From NCBI GenBank assembly GCA_003542655.1, contig DPKF01000168.1:1-9524 (forward strand): 9,524 nt of DNA, in the 5' to 3' direction. The translations under genes and the position numbers were made by a program. The notes beneath the pieces were generated by a model. The model was not told where the DNA came from. It saw only the letters and a program-made list of their open reading frames with translations, and did not search any database. The DNA is from Holosporales bacterium. Lineage in GTDB: Bacteria; Pseudomonadota; Alphaproteobacteria; Paracaedibacterales; UBA11393. Positions 1-6,720 of the stretch are shown here, piece after piece. Numbering within the stretch: position 1 is the stretch's first letter; every line of letters begins with the position of its first letter.

Positions 1-413
1 TCATTTCTACAGTTCCTTATGGTATCGAAAAAATTCTAACAGATAACGGGATGGAATATACGGATATGATTACCAACAAAGGAAAACCATCAAAGGCACA
101 TAAATTTGATCAGATTTGCACTCAGCATCTGATTGAGCACCGTTTAACCTTAGTAAGGCATCCTTGGACAAATGGACAAGTTGAGCGCATGAATAGAACG
201 CTTAAAGAGAATACAGTGAAAAAGTATCATTACTCTACTTTTGATAGCCTAAGGCAACACATTCAGGACTTTTTAAGAGCTTATAACTGCGCTAAAAAAC
301 TCAAGGCTCTTCATTATAAAACGCCTCTTGACTATCTTAATGATCTGTTCTTAAATACACCTATTGCCTTTAAACGAAATCCGTTCCTCTACTACTCAGA
401 ACCATACAGTTAA
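1..413 (+). CDS. IS481-type transposase, C-terminal part (5' end outside window)
   Basis: This is the C-terminal part of a DDE-superfamily (rve) transposase; the reading frame is open from the window edge, so the gene begins upstream. The second catalytic Asp is visible in ILTDNG (codons at about 33-50) and the catalytic Glu in TNGQVERMNRTLKE. This is followed by the typical helical tail (LRQHIQDFLRAYN, then TPLDYL). The GQVER-N-RTLK pattern and the YN-P-DYL end are what IS481-family proteins show; IS3-group OrfB is a less likely alternative. The protein would move its own element by cut-and-paste or copy-out chemistry at the terminal repeats. The stop lies 13 nt before a candidate right terminal repeat, as expected for a complete 3' end. 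Whether the whole element is intact cannot be judged here. Confidence 0.88.
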   Translation, partial: ISTVPYGIEKILTDNGMEYTDMITNKGKPSKAHKFDQICTQHLIEHRLTLVRHPWTNGQVERMNRTLKENTVKKYHYSTFDSLRQHIQDFLRAYNCAKKLKALHYKTPLDYLNDLFLNTPIAFKRNPFLYYSEPYS

Positions 414-426
414 CATTGAAAAATAA

Positions 427-447
427 TCCCGAATTGGGGTTAAAACA
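427..447 (+). repeat. Right terminal inverted repeat of the insertion sequence (candidate)
   Basis: Read inward on the minus strand this is TGTTTTAACCCCAATTCGGG plus A. It begins with TGT, as many IS481-family ends do, and lies just after the transposase stop. A related sequence in the matching orientation occurs at 9395-9415 (16 of 21 positions identical). The exact outer border is inferred from the TGT and was not confirmed by a target duplication. Confidence 0.55.
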
Positions 448-453
448 GTTAAT

Positions 454-1236
454 CTACCACAGTGTACTTTCTTCTGCTGCTGTTTTTTTCTCAGCAACCA
501 TAATAAATATTGGCATCATGCGCCCCTCCTCATCAACGTGATATTCACCTTCTACGGGTTCTAGCCAGTAATACTTATCAAAACAACTGGTAAAACTAAC
601 GCGCAACCTTAGTGAATCGTGTAGCCCTTTAACTCTACCCAAAAAAGGTTTTTCGTTATAAATTTCTTGAAAAATCAAGGATTTTATAGTACCTTCTGGC
701 AATGTTCGAGAACAAATCTTTTTTCTGCAATCCGACATCCCAATATGATAACACTGATCATTAAATTTTATTCCCATTGGTGGCTGGCTACATGGCTTTT
801 CCGAGACAAAATAGATATTTAGATCACTGTGTATCTTTATCTGCTGATGGGGATACATTGTGTCCCTTAGCACCTTTTGGTCCCTAAAACAAATAATTGC
901 AATATGACCATTAACCCCTAGTGTCTGTTGCATTTTAGTAAGAAGAATCATCTGTTGGTAACAAGTTGACTTATAGGCATACATATTTAAATCTTCTCGT
1001 CCTTTCTTTTCCTCCTCACAAATTGCAGCTCTTAAAACCTGTTCTCTTATTTGAACCGCTTTCAATGCCTGGCTAATCACAGCTCCAGAAAAGGATATTG
1101 GCTGAACAGTGGGCAATTGATACATGCCCGGAAGTGGATCCGTCTGAGTTTCTTGTGTGGTTGCGGCTGCAAAATTAAGTGCGGCGCACAGAAAGATAAT
1201 TACTTTGTGTTTTAAAGACATCTGATTTTCAAACAT
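454..1236 (-). CDS. Exported cysteine-rich protein of unknown function
   Basis: I do not recognise the family. The 260-residue product has an N-terminal signal peptide (Lys/His-containing n-region at 9-11, hydrophobic VIIFLCAALNFAAA at 12-25, likely cleavage near Ala25). The mature part is about 235 residues, without further membrane segments. It carries eight cysteines (73, 92, 116, 149, 162, 170, 175, 218), an even number that fits disulfides in the periplasm or outside the cell. A helical, charged stretch (about 54-105) precedes a mixed region ending with PVEGEYHVDEEGRMMPIFIMV. The start is uncertain: Met1 and Met6 (at 1221) are both possible and neither has a clear ribosome binding site. 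It is the last gene of the minus-strand string behind the YgaP-type protein (50-nt gap). The insertion-sequence end lies only 6 nt beyond its stop codon, so its original terminator or a downstream gene may have been displaced. Confidence 0.75.
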   Translation of the reverse strand: MFENQMSLKHKVIIFLCAALNFAAATTQETQTDPLPGMYQLPTVQPISFSGAVISQALKAVQIREQVLRAAICEEEKKGREDLNMYAYKSTCYQQMILLTKMQQTLGVNGHIAIICFRDQKVLRDTMYPHQQIKIHSDLNIYFVSEKPCSQPPMGIKFNDQCYHIGMSDCRKKICSRTLPEGTIKSLIFQEIYNEKPFLGRVKGLHDSLRLRVSFTSCFDKYYWLEPVEGEYHVDEEGRMMPIFIMVAEKKTAAEESTLW

Positions 1237-1286
1237 ATTTTAATAGGACCAAGCCTATATGAAAAAAAATTAAAAATCAAATCTTT

Positions 1287-1493
1287 TTACTTGTTCCACG
1301 GCATTAAAAACAATAACTTTGCCATGCCGCACCAGCCCGTTAGGCCTGCAAACAATAAACCGAGGCCAAAAAATCCAGAAAAATAAATCCATGCTTCATG
1401 ATGAATATGAGATAGCATAACGCCTAATAAAACCATACTACCAACAATAATATGTACTTGTTGTATGATTGGGAAACCAGAGCCCGTGCGCAT
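1287..1493 (-). CDS. Small inner-membrane protein, YgaP-type DUF2892 domain
   Basis: This 68-residue protein matches the membrane half of E. coli YgaP: QQVHIIVGSMVLLGVMLSH forms the first transmembrane helix (about 12-30). FSGFFGLGLLFAGLTGWCGMAKLL forms the second (about 38-62), with the family's G-CGMA-LL-MPWN ending intact. In YgaP this domain is fused behind a cytoplasmic rhodanese domain and forms the dimeric membrane part. Here it lies in a different frame from the rhodanese, overlapping it by 56 nt. It could start on its own at this ATG, which has an AGGGA sequence 9 nt upstream, or be the displaced C-terminus of a gene broken by a one-base insertion or two-base deletion. The coding sequence itself shows no decay. 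Confidence 0.8.
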   Translation of the reverse strand: MRTGSGFPIIQQVHIIVGSMVLLGVMLSHIHHEAWIYFSGFFGLGLLFAGLTGWCGMAKLLFLMPWNK

Positions 1494-1803
1494 AAACCTT
1501 ATTCCCTAATTTTTTCCACTCTGTGAATCCTCCGTCAAGGTTATAGACGTCAGTTTTTAATAAGTCTGCTGCTTTTTGACTGCATTTCAATGAACGCAGA
1601 CCCGATTGACAGTAAAAAACCATATTTTTTTCTTGCATATGGGCAAGCGTATCTAAAGAAATTGTGCCAAGGGGAATATTATACGCACCAGGAATATGGC
1701 CACTTATATATTCATCAGGTTCTCTTGCATCAATGATATAACAATCATTTTTGCGCTGTAGTTCTTTCAATTCATTGGTATGAATGTTCTTAATTTGTGT
1801 CAT
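1438..1803 (-). CDS. Rhodanese-domain sulfurtransferase, YgaP-like N-terminal half
   Basis: A single rhodanese domain occupies residues about 4-98. It has the CH2-type features IIDAREPDEYISGHIPGA and a catalytic loop C65-QSGLRS-71, with the persulfide-forming Cys65 present, then NLDGGFTEWKKLG. Such domains transfer sulfane sulfur between thiols in the cytoplasm. Past residue about 104 the product runs into an unrelated 17-residue tail (ending STYYCW), because the frame that encodes the expected YgaP membrane domain is now the +1 frame. The ATG is preceded by AGGGGG with 11-nt spacing. The AG of that motif belongs to the TAG stop of the upstream ahpD, so translation of the two is probably coupled. 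The catalytic half appears functional; the C-terminus is odd for the reasons given. Confidence 0.88.
   Translation of the reverse strand: MTQIKNIHTNELKELQRKNDCYIIDAREPDEYISGHIPGAYNIPLGTISLDTLAHMQEKNMVFYCQSGLRSLKCSQKAADLLKTDVYNLDGGFTEWKKLGNKVYAHGLWFPNHTTSTYYCW
1503..1507 (-). promoter_or_regulatory. Ribosome binding site inside the rhodanese gene for the DUF2892 protein
   Basis: On the minus strand AGGGA lies 9 nt before the ATG at 1493, within rhodanese coding sequence. It supports separate translation of the membrane protein after the apparent gene split, but a chance match in a purine-rich stretch is possible. Confidence 0.4.
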
Positions 1804-1818
1804 TTTAAATACGGCCCC

Positions 1819-2346
1819 CTAATTGATCATTAAGGCTTGAGCTGTGGCATTTATGACGGATGCAATGCGTATTGTTGATTGTATCCCTTCTTTTGTCACA
1901 CCACCATTTAACAATTTTTTTGTATGCAAACTAACACAATATTCACATCCATTGATTGCTGATACAGCTAAAGAATAGAGTTCAAAATCGATTTTACTAA
2001 TTTTATGATCCTGCATAACCTGCATTTTCATACCCGACTGTTTTTTTAAAATGTCTTCATCACCAATAAAATGTATGGCACGATAATAGGTGTTGTTCAT
2101 CGCCATAATGGTTGCAGAGGCTTTTGCAGCATAAATTTCATCTTGATTTAAGACTTGTTCCACATCACCCAGGACTGCGGCTATTAATTTTTCATTTCTT
2201 ATTGAATAAACACAAGATAGCACAATACCATATATTTGCTTTTTAGATAGGCCAACTGAAGAATCTTCTAATAATATATTGCCTAAATTAAAACTGATAT
2301 CGCTTGCATATTCTGGCAAGCTGTCTAAAATTTGTTGTACCGACAT
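1819..2346 (-). CDS. ahpD: Alkylhydroperoxidase AhpD
   Basis: The 175-residue protein aligns end to end by eye with the AhpD family (Mycobacterium AhpD is of almost the same length): LPEYASDISFNLGNI at the N-terminus, AIMAMNNTYYRA in the middle, then the active site. It keeps Glu122, Cys134 and Cys137 of the CEYC motif, and His141. The residue between the cysteines that is His in the mycobacterial enzyme is Tyr136 here. AhpD is a thiol-dependent peroxidase and a reductant for the peroxiredoxin AhpC, taking electrons from lipoylated E2 subunits in mycobacteria. No ahpC is in this window. A strong AGGGGG lies 4 nt before the ATG. The gene follows the response regulator by 17 nt and precedes the rhodanese by 15 nt, so it is an operon member. 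Confidence 0.9.
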   Translation of the reverse strand: MSVQQILDSLPEYASDISFNLGNILLEDSSVGLSKKQIYGIVLSCVYSIRNEKLIAAVLGDVEQVLNQDEIYAAKASATIMAMNNTYYRAIHFIGDEDILKKQSGMKMQVMQDHKISKIDFELYSLAVSAINGCEYCVSLHTKKLLNGGVTKEGIQSTIRIASVINATAQALMIN

Positions 2347-2363
2347 CGTTCCCCCTATTAAAA

Positions 2364-3083
2364 TTAATTTATACTATCTGGATATAATGCATAGCCAACA
2401 TGGCGCATTGTTTTAATATATTTACTTTGCTTCATTGTATCCTTTAATTTTTTACGCAGACGTGTTACTTGAACATCAACTGTGCGCTGACTGACGATAA
2501 AACCAGCCCTATTACATAAATCATGGCGTGAAAAAGAATTAAATGGATTTTGCGCCAAGATTTTTAATAAAATTTGTTCTGTAGAGGTTAAGGGAATTTC
2601 TTGATTGTTTTCATCCCATAAACGGGCTGTTTGACAGTCAAATATGATATCCCCAAAATGCAGTTTTTTAAACGTCACCTCCCCCTTTAGTAAGGCGTTA
2701 CTGCGGCGTAACAAAACTTTAATGCGCGCCAATAATTCTAAAGGTTCAAATGGTTTAACAATATAGTCATCAGCACCGTCTTCTAATCCTGTCACTTTAT
2801 CCTCCAGGGTGTCTTTTGCTGTTAACAACATAATGGGTGGAGAGCCTATCTGCGTATGTAAGTTTTTCGCTAAATCAAGCCCATCTTCTTTACCTGGCAT
2901 CATAATATCAAAAATATACAAATCAAACTGTTGTGTTGCAATACAAGCGCGGGCTTCTGCAGCATTTGCAGCTAATTTTACTTTATAATCATGTTTCGAT
3001 AAAAATAAACCCAGGAGTTCTCTAATCCGCAAATCATCATCAACAACGAGAATCGAATAAACATTTTTTTGTTCATTGGACAT
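2364..3083 (-). CDS. OmpR/PhoB-type response regulator, orphan
   Basis: A 239-residue DNA-binding response regulator. The receiver domain (about 9-125) has acidic Asp15-17, phospho-acceptor Asp59 in IFDIMMPG, Thr88 and Lys110 in VKPFEP. The winged-helix effector domain (about 138-236) has the recognition-helix signature RTVDVQVTRLRKKL and ends KTMRHVGYALYPD, resembling alphaproteobacterial OmpR/PetR-type regulators. I chose the Met at 3083 (MSNEQK) because the longer frame would start inside tRNA-Glu and adds a non-homologous leader. No histidine kinase is visible here, so its partner must lie elsewhere. It is the first protein gene of a tight minus-strand string with ahpD and the rhodanese, which makes autoregulation and control of those genes a reasonable inference. 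Only 24 nt separate it from the tRNA, without a visible terminator. Confidence 0.92.
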   Translation of the reverse strand: MSNEQKNVYSILVVDDDLRIRELLGLFLSKHDYKVKLAANAAEARACIATQQFDLYIFDIMMPGKEDGLDLAKNLHTQIGSPPIMLLTAKDTLEDKVTGLEDGADDYIVKPFEPLELLARIKVLLRRSNALLKGEVTFKKLHFGDIIFDCQTARLWDENNQEIPLTSTEQILLKILAQNPFNSFSRHDLCNRAGFIVSQRTVDVQVTRLRKKLKDTMKQSKYIKTMRHVGYALYPDSIN

Positions 3084-3107
3084 TTTAATATTACTTTTGT
3101 TGAAAGA

Positions 3108-3183
3108 TGGTATCCCCAACGGGAGTCGAACCCGTGTCTTCACCGTGAAAGGGTGGTGTCCTAGGCCTCTAGACGATGGGGAC
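3108..3183 (-). tRNA. tRNA-Glu (anticodon UUC)
   Basis: A complete 76-nt cloverleaf with encoded CCA (complement at 3108-3110). The acceptor arm is GTCCCCA/TGGGGAT, the D-arm is GTCTAGAGGCCTAGGAC, the anticodon loop CTTTCAC gives UUC, and the T-arm is ACGGG-TTCGACT-CCCGT. Position 1-72 is a G·U pair, the discriminator is A, and the top pair of the anticodon stem (27-43) is a C·A mismatch; all other stem pairs are canonical. The tRNA reads Glu codons GAA/GAG. It lies directly upstream of, and on the same strand as, the response regulator. Confidence 0.96.
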
Positions 3184-3193
3184 CTTGATTGTT

Positions 3194-3223
3194 ATCATAT
3201 CAATTTTTTTCTGGTTTTAGCAA
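3194..3223 (-). promoter_or_regulatory. Candidate sigma70 promoter of the tRNA-Glu/response-regulator operon
   Basis: On the minus strand TTGCTA (3218-3223) and TATGAT (3194-3199) are 18 nt apart. The -10 box ends about 10 nt before the mature tRNA 5' end, so initiation would give a very short leader. No second promoter is evident between the tRNA and the regulator. Confidence 0.45.
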
Positions 3224-3313
3224 GTGAAAAAAGTATTTTTTTCTAAAAACTTGATATTAATGCAAAATCAATTCATCATGTACAATAGTATATGTTTATT
3301 TTATGGGTTCTTC

Positions 3314-4054
3314 ATGATCGGTTCTGTGCCTGCTTTTGATATTATTGTTTTTTCTATCTTAGGGCTATCAGCCCTTATGGGATTTGCACGCGGCGTTACC
3401 CGTGAAATATTTGGTATTTTATCCTGGTCCGGGGCAGGTGTTGCAACCTACCTTGGGTATCCACATGCAAAAGGTCTTGCTGCAATCTATATAAAAAATC
3501 CACAAATTGCTGAGTATGCAACATACGCGACTATGTTTATTGCCCTCCTTGTCATATTTAGTATTTTCTCACATCTATTATCAACGCTTATTAAAAACTC
3601 AGTCTTTGGGGGTGTTGATCGGTCCTTAGGATTTGGCTTTGGCTTAATACGAGCCGTATTTTTACTGGCTCTTTTAGATCTTGCAATGGGCGTGTTTTTT
3701 ACAAGAAATGCCCCACCTGAATTTATGAAAAATACAAGAACGCTCTCCCACGTACATTATCTTGGCGATCATTTAGTCTCCGTGATACCTGAAAAATGGC
3801 AGAAATTTATTCAAACAAACCAAAAAAATGATGCTGATTTAAAAGAACAAATTATCCAAACCGTTGAAGAGATCAAGAAAAATCAGGAGAAAAACGCTGA
3901 TGACCTTGCCAATATCATGCCACAAGTAGAAGACACTAACGAACAAGACGCACAAGAAACTGCCGTTAGTACGCCTGAAATGGATAAGCTGATAGAGGAT
4001 GGTTCAAAAATTGAGGCACCTGCAACTGCCCAATATTTAGACGACGAAGACTGA
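3314..4054 (+). CDS. cvpA: CvpA-family membrane protein with long acidic tail
   Basis: The first about 160 residues have the CvpA pattern: a short helix after FDIIVFSILGLSALMGFARG, the conserved RG-TREIF segment, and three more hydrophobic helices (about 33-50, 70-95, 105-128). FGGVDRSLGFGFGLIRAVFLL is the typical CvpA signature before the last helix. Family members are inner-membrane proteins linked to colicin V export and envelope integrity; the molecular role is unknown. The C-terminal about 85 residues are hydrophilic and strongly acidic (ending YLDDED) and probably cytoplasmic. I chose the Met at 3314 because it gives the standard CvpA N-terminus; the frame stays open upstream to 3224, with other in-frame ATGs and no strong ribosome binding site. 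The stop overlaps the next gene by one base (TGATG), implying translational coupling. CvpA genes often neighbour purF, radA or mutS2; none is seen here. Confidence 0.85.
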   Translation: MIGSVPAFDIIVFSILGLSALMGFARGVTREIFGILSWSGAGVATYLGYPHAKGLAAIYIKNPQIAEYATYATMFIALLVIFSIFSHLLSTLIKNSVFGGVDRSLGFGFGLIRAVFLLALLDLAMGVFFTRNAPPEFMKNTRTLSHVHYLGDHLVSVIPEKWQKFIQTNQKNDADLKEQIIQTVEEIKKNQEKNADDLANIMPQVEDTNEQDAQETAVSTPEMDKLIEDGSKIEAPATAQYLDDED

Positions 4055-5073
4055 TGCAAAAAACAGATGTTGTTATTATTGGTGCAGGCCCTGTAGGTCT
4101 TTTTACAATTTTTGAGTGTGGCATGCTCAAACTAACAATGCATGTATTTGATGCCTTAGATGTTGTTGGCGGGCAATGTGCAACACTTTACCCTGAAAAA
4201 CCAATTTATGACATTCCTGCCTGCCCGGTATTATTAGGTCAAGAACTTGTCGACAATCTAAAAAAACAAGCAGAACCTTTTCAACCCACATATCATATGA
4301 CACAAAAAGTAACCCATATAGAACCCCTTGAAGATTCAGAAGGTCATTTGTGGAAAATTACCAGCAATAAGGGAATGGTTATTCATACAAAGGCGTTGAT
4401 TATTGCAGCAGGAGTTGGTGCATTTGGCCCCAACAGGCCACCACTAAATAATATTGAAGAATTTGAAGAAACCTCTGTACATTACTTTATTCCATCTAAA
4501 AAGCGATACACTAATAAAAATGTTGTCATTGCTGGGGGCGGTGATTCTGCTGTTGACTGGGCCATAGCGCTTTCTGAAACGGCTAAAAGTGTGACGCTTA
4601 TCCATAGACGTTCTAAATTTCGCGCAGCACCGGCTAGCTTAGAAAAATTAGAATTTCTTACTGCCAAAAATAAAATACGCCTCATGGCGCCCTATCAACT
4701 GCATGGCTTATCGGGGAAAGATGGCACACTAACCTCTGTTTCTATCCAGCATTTTGAAAACGCCTCAATTGAAGAAATTAAAGCTGATTATTTATTACCT
4801 TTTTTCGGTCTTTCCATGAACCTTGGCCCCATCACAGAATGGGGACTAGGCCTTACCAATAAACATATTGATGTGGAACAAGGTACAGCTGCAACAAATA
4901 AAAAGGGCATTTACGCCGTTGGCGACATTGCAACCTACCCGCATAAACTAAAACTTATTTTAACTGGATTTGCAGAAGCAGCACAGGCTGCTCACGCCAT
5001 TAGGGCGCAAATTTATCCTGATAAAATATTTCATTTTGAATATTCCACAACAACAGGCATGCCATCTAAGTAA
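4054..5073 (+). CDS. Ferredoxin/flavodoxin-NADP+ reductase, type 2 (thioredoxin-reductase-like)
   Basis: A 339-residue two-dinucleotide-binding flavoprotein. GAGPVG (10-15) binds FAD, and VVGGQCATLYPEKPIYDIP (about 38-55) is the signature of the bacterial thioredoxin-reductase-like ferredoxin-NADP reductases. GGGDSA (161-166) with HRR (184-186) forms the NADPH site, and YAVGDIATYPHKLKLI-GFAEAA (about 287-310) closes the FAD site. The redox CxxC of true thioredoxin reductases is absent, which separates the two families. It moves electrons between NADPH and ferredoxin or flavodoxin (EC 1.18.1.2) in the cytosol, for example for Fe-S cluster assembly. It overlaps cvpA by 1 nt and is probably translated from the same mRNA. 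It converges on the glycosyltransferase gene with a 9-nt gap. Confidence 0.92.
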   Translation: MQKTDVVIIGAGPVGLFTIFECGMLKLTMHVFDALDVVGGQCATLYPEKPIYDIPACPVLLGQELVDNLKKQAEPFQPTYHMTQKVTHIEPLEDSEGHLWKITSNKGMVIHTKALIIAAGVGAFGPNRPPLNNIEEFEETSVHYFIPSKKRYTNKNVVIAGGGDSAVDWAIALSETAKSVTLIHRRSKFRAAPASLEKLEFLTAKNKIRLMAPYQLHGLSGKDGTLTSVSIQHFENASIEEIKADYLLPFFGLSMNLGPITEWGLGLTNKHIDVEQGTAATNKKGIYAVGDIATYPHKLKLILTGFAEAAQAAHAIRAQIYPDKIFHFEYSTTTGMPSK

Positions 5074-5075
5074 GA

Positions 5076-5109
5076 ATTCTTTTTATTTCCCATTATGATA
5101 AAAAAGAAT
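5076..5109. repeat. AT-rich inverted repeat at the convergent gene ends
   Basis: The arms ATTCTTTTTAT (5076-5086) and ATAAAAAAGAAT (5098-5109) pair over 11 bp with one bulged A and an 11-nt loop. The repeat spans the 9-nt gap between the reductase stop and the glycosyltransferase stop and reaches into the latter's last codons. It might end transcription in both directions, but the stem is almost all A-T, so this is weak. Confidence 0.35.
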
Positions 5110-6720
5110 AAGCTCTTTATTTTGTGCCCTTATGCTTAAATCCCAACTTGGCACCAGCTGTTTAAAATGATCATAAGCTGGTTTTCGTGCAACGGCCCAA
5201 AAAGATTTTCCAGAACCTGGTCCAAATTCTGTCATAAAGCGCTCTTTTGTTACCATCCACTCATGTGTTTTTGGCGCTTCCGTATTCATACCATACTCAA
5301 GCTCACTAATGGCGTCTACGCATATAATAGGTGCTGTTCTTGTATAAACCGGCAAGTCTTGAAAATATGAATCGAAGGACACGATCGCATCCCCTACCCG
5401 CTTTTCTGCATTAATAATCTCTGCAAAGGGCTTAACCGATGTTTTTTGAATAGAGGGGGCTATTAAATTCGTTAACACAATCAAAGCAATGGAACAACTG
5501 AACAAACATACCATGCTCCATTTAAACTCTTTACATATGACTGCACCTATCCCAAACCCCAAAAATAGTATGGAACCTGCTTTAACATGTTTTATAATTT
5601 CTGCGCAGTCTTTAAATGAATCGCTAAAAAGATCCACACCCAAAAGGCCCATTAATCCAAGAATGGCTATCATTCCTGCCCCAATCGTTAAAGACCAGTG
5701 TTTTTGTTTTGTCGTGATCAGTTCATTTAATCCAATACCCACAAGGCCAGCTATGGGAAGTAACGCAGGCAAAATATAAGGTATTAATTTGGAATTACCA
5801 ACAGAATAAAACCCAACAGTCCATAATGCCCAAAGCGCTAAATATAGCGTTAGGGGTTTATATTTTTTAAGCCCCATCTGCATGCCTTGAATTGCAACAA
5901 ATGTCCACGGTATTAAACCAAGAAAAACAAAAGGAATAAAGAACCAAAAAGGTTTGTACCGTCCATGAACGGCGGTTGTATACCGTAAAAAATGTTCTAC
6001 ATAAAAATATTTATTAAAAAAATCAGGATTCGCTTTATGCGCTAAATAATGCCATGGCACAACAATTGCTAAAAAAATCACAGTAACTGTCGGTAAATAG
6101 AGGGGTAAAAGATTTTTCCAATTTTTTGTGAGTGTCAGCCATATAACAAAAACAGGACCAGTCACAGCAAGCATCACAATGCCTTTTGTAAGGATACCAA
6201 GCCCAAGTGCTGTTGATAGGCCGTAATACCACAACCGTTTATGAAGGCGATCATCCGTCGTTACAGCCTGGTAAAAACATAAATAAGCAAAGCTAATAAA
6301 GGCCGTTAAAGGCATATCTAAAATAATAAGACGGCTTAAAAAATAATAGAGTGGAGATAATGCTAAAATGACACTACTATATAAGGCTGTCTTTTCATCA
6401 GTATTTTTTCGCATCAATACATATAGGGAAAGCACACCTAAAAATGCAAATAGCGCTATGCTTAGGCGCATACTTTGTTCATCCATACCGATATATTTTA
6501 TCACAACAGACTGAACCCAATACATTAAGGGGGGCTTTTCAAAATATTTCATCGCATTCAAACGTGGCGTTATGTAGTCCCCACTTTTTACCATTTCACG
6601 CGGAATTTCGACATACCGCCCTTCATCAGGATTGGCAAAGGGTCTGTCACCATCAAGGTTAATAAAGAAAAAAGAAAAAATAGCCGTTAAAACAAAGGCA
6701 GAGAAATATTTTTTGATCAT
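5083..6720 (-). CDS. ArnT-like membrane glycosyltransferase (GT83/GT39 type)
   Basis: A 545-residue integral membrane protein with about a dozen hydrophobic helices over residues 6-430 and a soluble, presumably periplasmic C-terminal part. The first external loop has the family's catalytic and donor-site residues in FANPDEGRYVEIPREM (Asp32, Glu33), GDYITPRLN and YFEKPPLMYW (about 59-68). These are typical of ArnT and related enzymes that use undecaprenyl-phosphate sugars. ArnT adds 4-amino-4-deoxy-L-arabinose to lipid A phosphates; other relatives glycosylate different lipids or proteins. No other arn gene is in this window, so the sugar and acceptor are open. Its ATG overlaps the erpA stop (ATGA, 6717-6720), so it is probably coupled to erpA. 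Confidence 0.85.
   Translation of the reverse strand: MIKKYFSAFVLTAIFSFFFINLDGDRPFANPDEGRYVEIPREMVKSGDYITPRLNAMKYFEKPPLMYWVQSVVIKYIGMDEQSMRLSIALFAFLGVLSLYVLMRKNTDEKTALYSSVILALSPLYYFLSRLIILDMPLTAFISFAYLCFYQAVTTDDRLHKRLWYYGLSTALGLGILTKGIVMLAVTGPVFVIWLTLTKNWKNLLPLYLPTVTVIFLAIVVPWHYLAHKANPDFFNKYFYVEHFLRYTTAVHGRYKPFWFFIPFVFLGLIPWTFVAIQGMQMGLKKYKPLTLYLALWALWTVGFYSVGNSKLIPYILPALLPIAGLVGIGLNELITTKQKHWSLTIGAGMIAILGLMGLLGVDLFSDSFKDCAEIIKHVKAGSILFLGFGIGAVICKEFKWSMVCLFSCSIALIVLTNLIAPSIQKTSVKPFAEIINAEKRVGDAIVSFDSYFQDLPVYTRTAPIICVDAISELEYGMNTEAPKTHEWMVTKERFMTEFGPGSGKSFWAVARKPAYDHFKQLVPSWDLSIRAQNKELILFYHNGK

Noticed and set aside
1243..1258. Small hairpin ATAGG-6 nt-CCTAT before the exported protein gene
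   Set aside because: Only 5 bp, with no T-run in a useful place and no clear ribosome binding site to mask, so neither a terminator nor a riboswitch can be supported.
3084..3143. N-terminal extension of the response regulator starting at 3143
   Set aside because: It would start inside tRNA-Glu and adds 20 residues unlike any receiver domain; the Met at 3083 gives the normal family start.
3224..3313. Longer CvpA start at 3224
   Set aside because: The added 30 residues do not match CvpA and overlap the promoter region of the tRNA operon; 3314 gives the standard N-terminus.
4482..4685. Minus-strand open frame inside the NADP reductase gene
   Set aside because: Lies wholly within a well-conserved coding region on the other strand and has no recognisable features.
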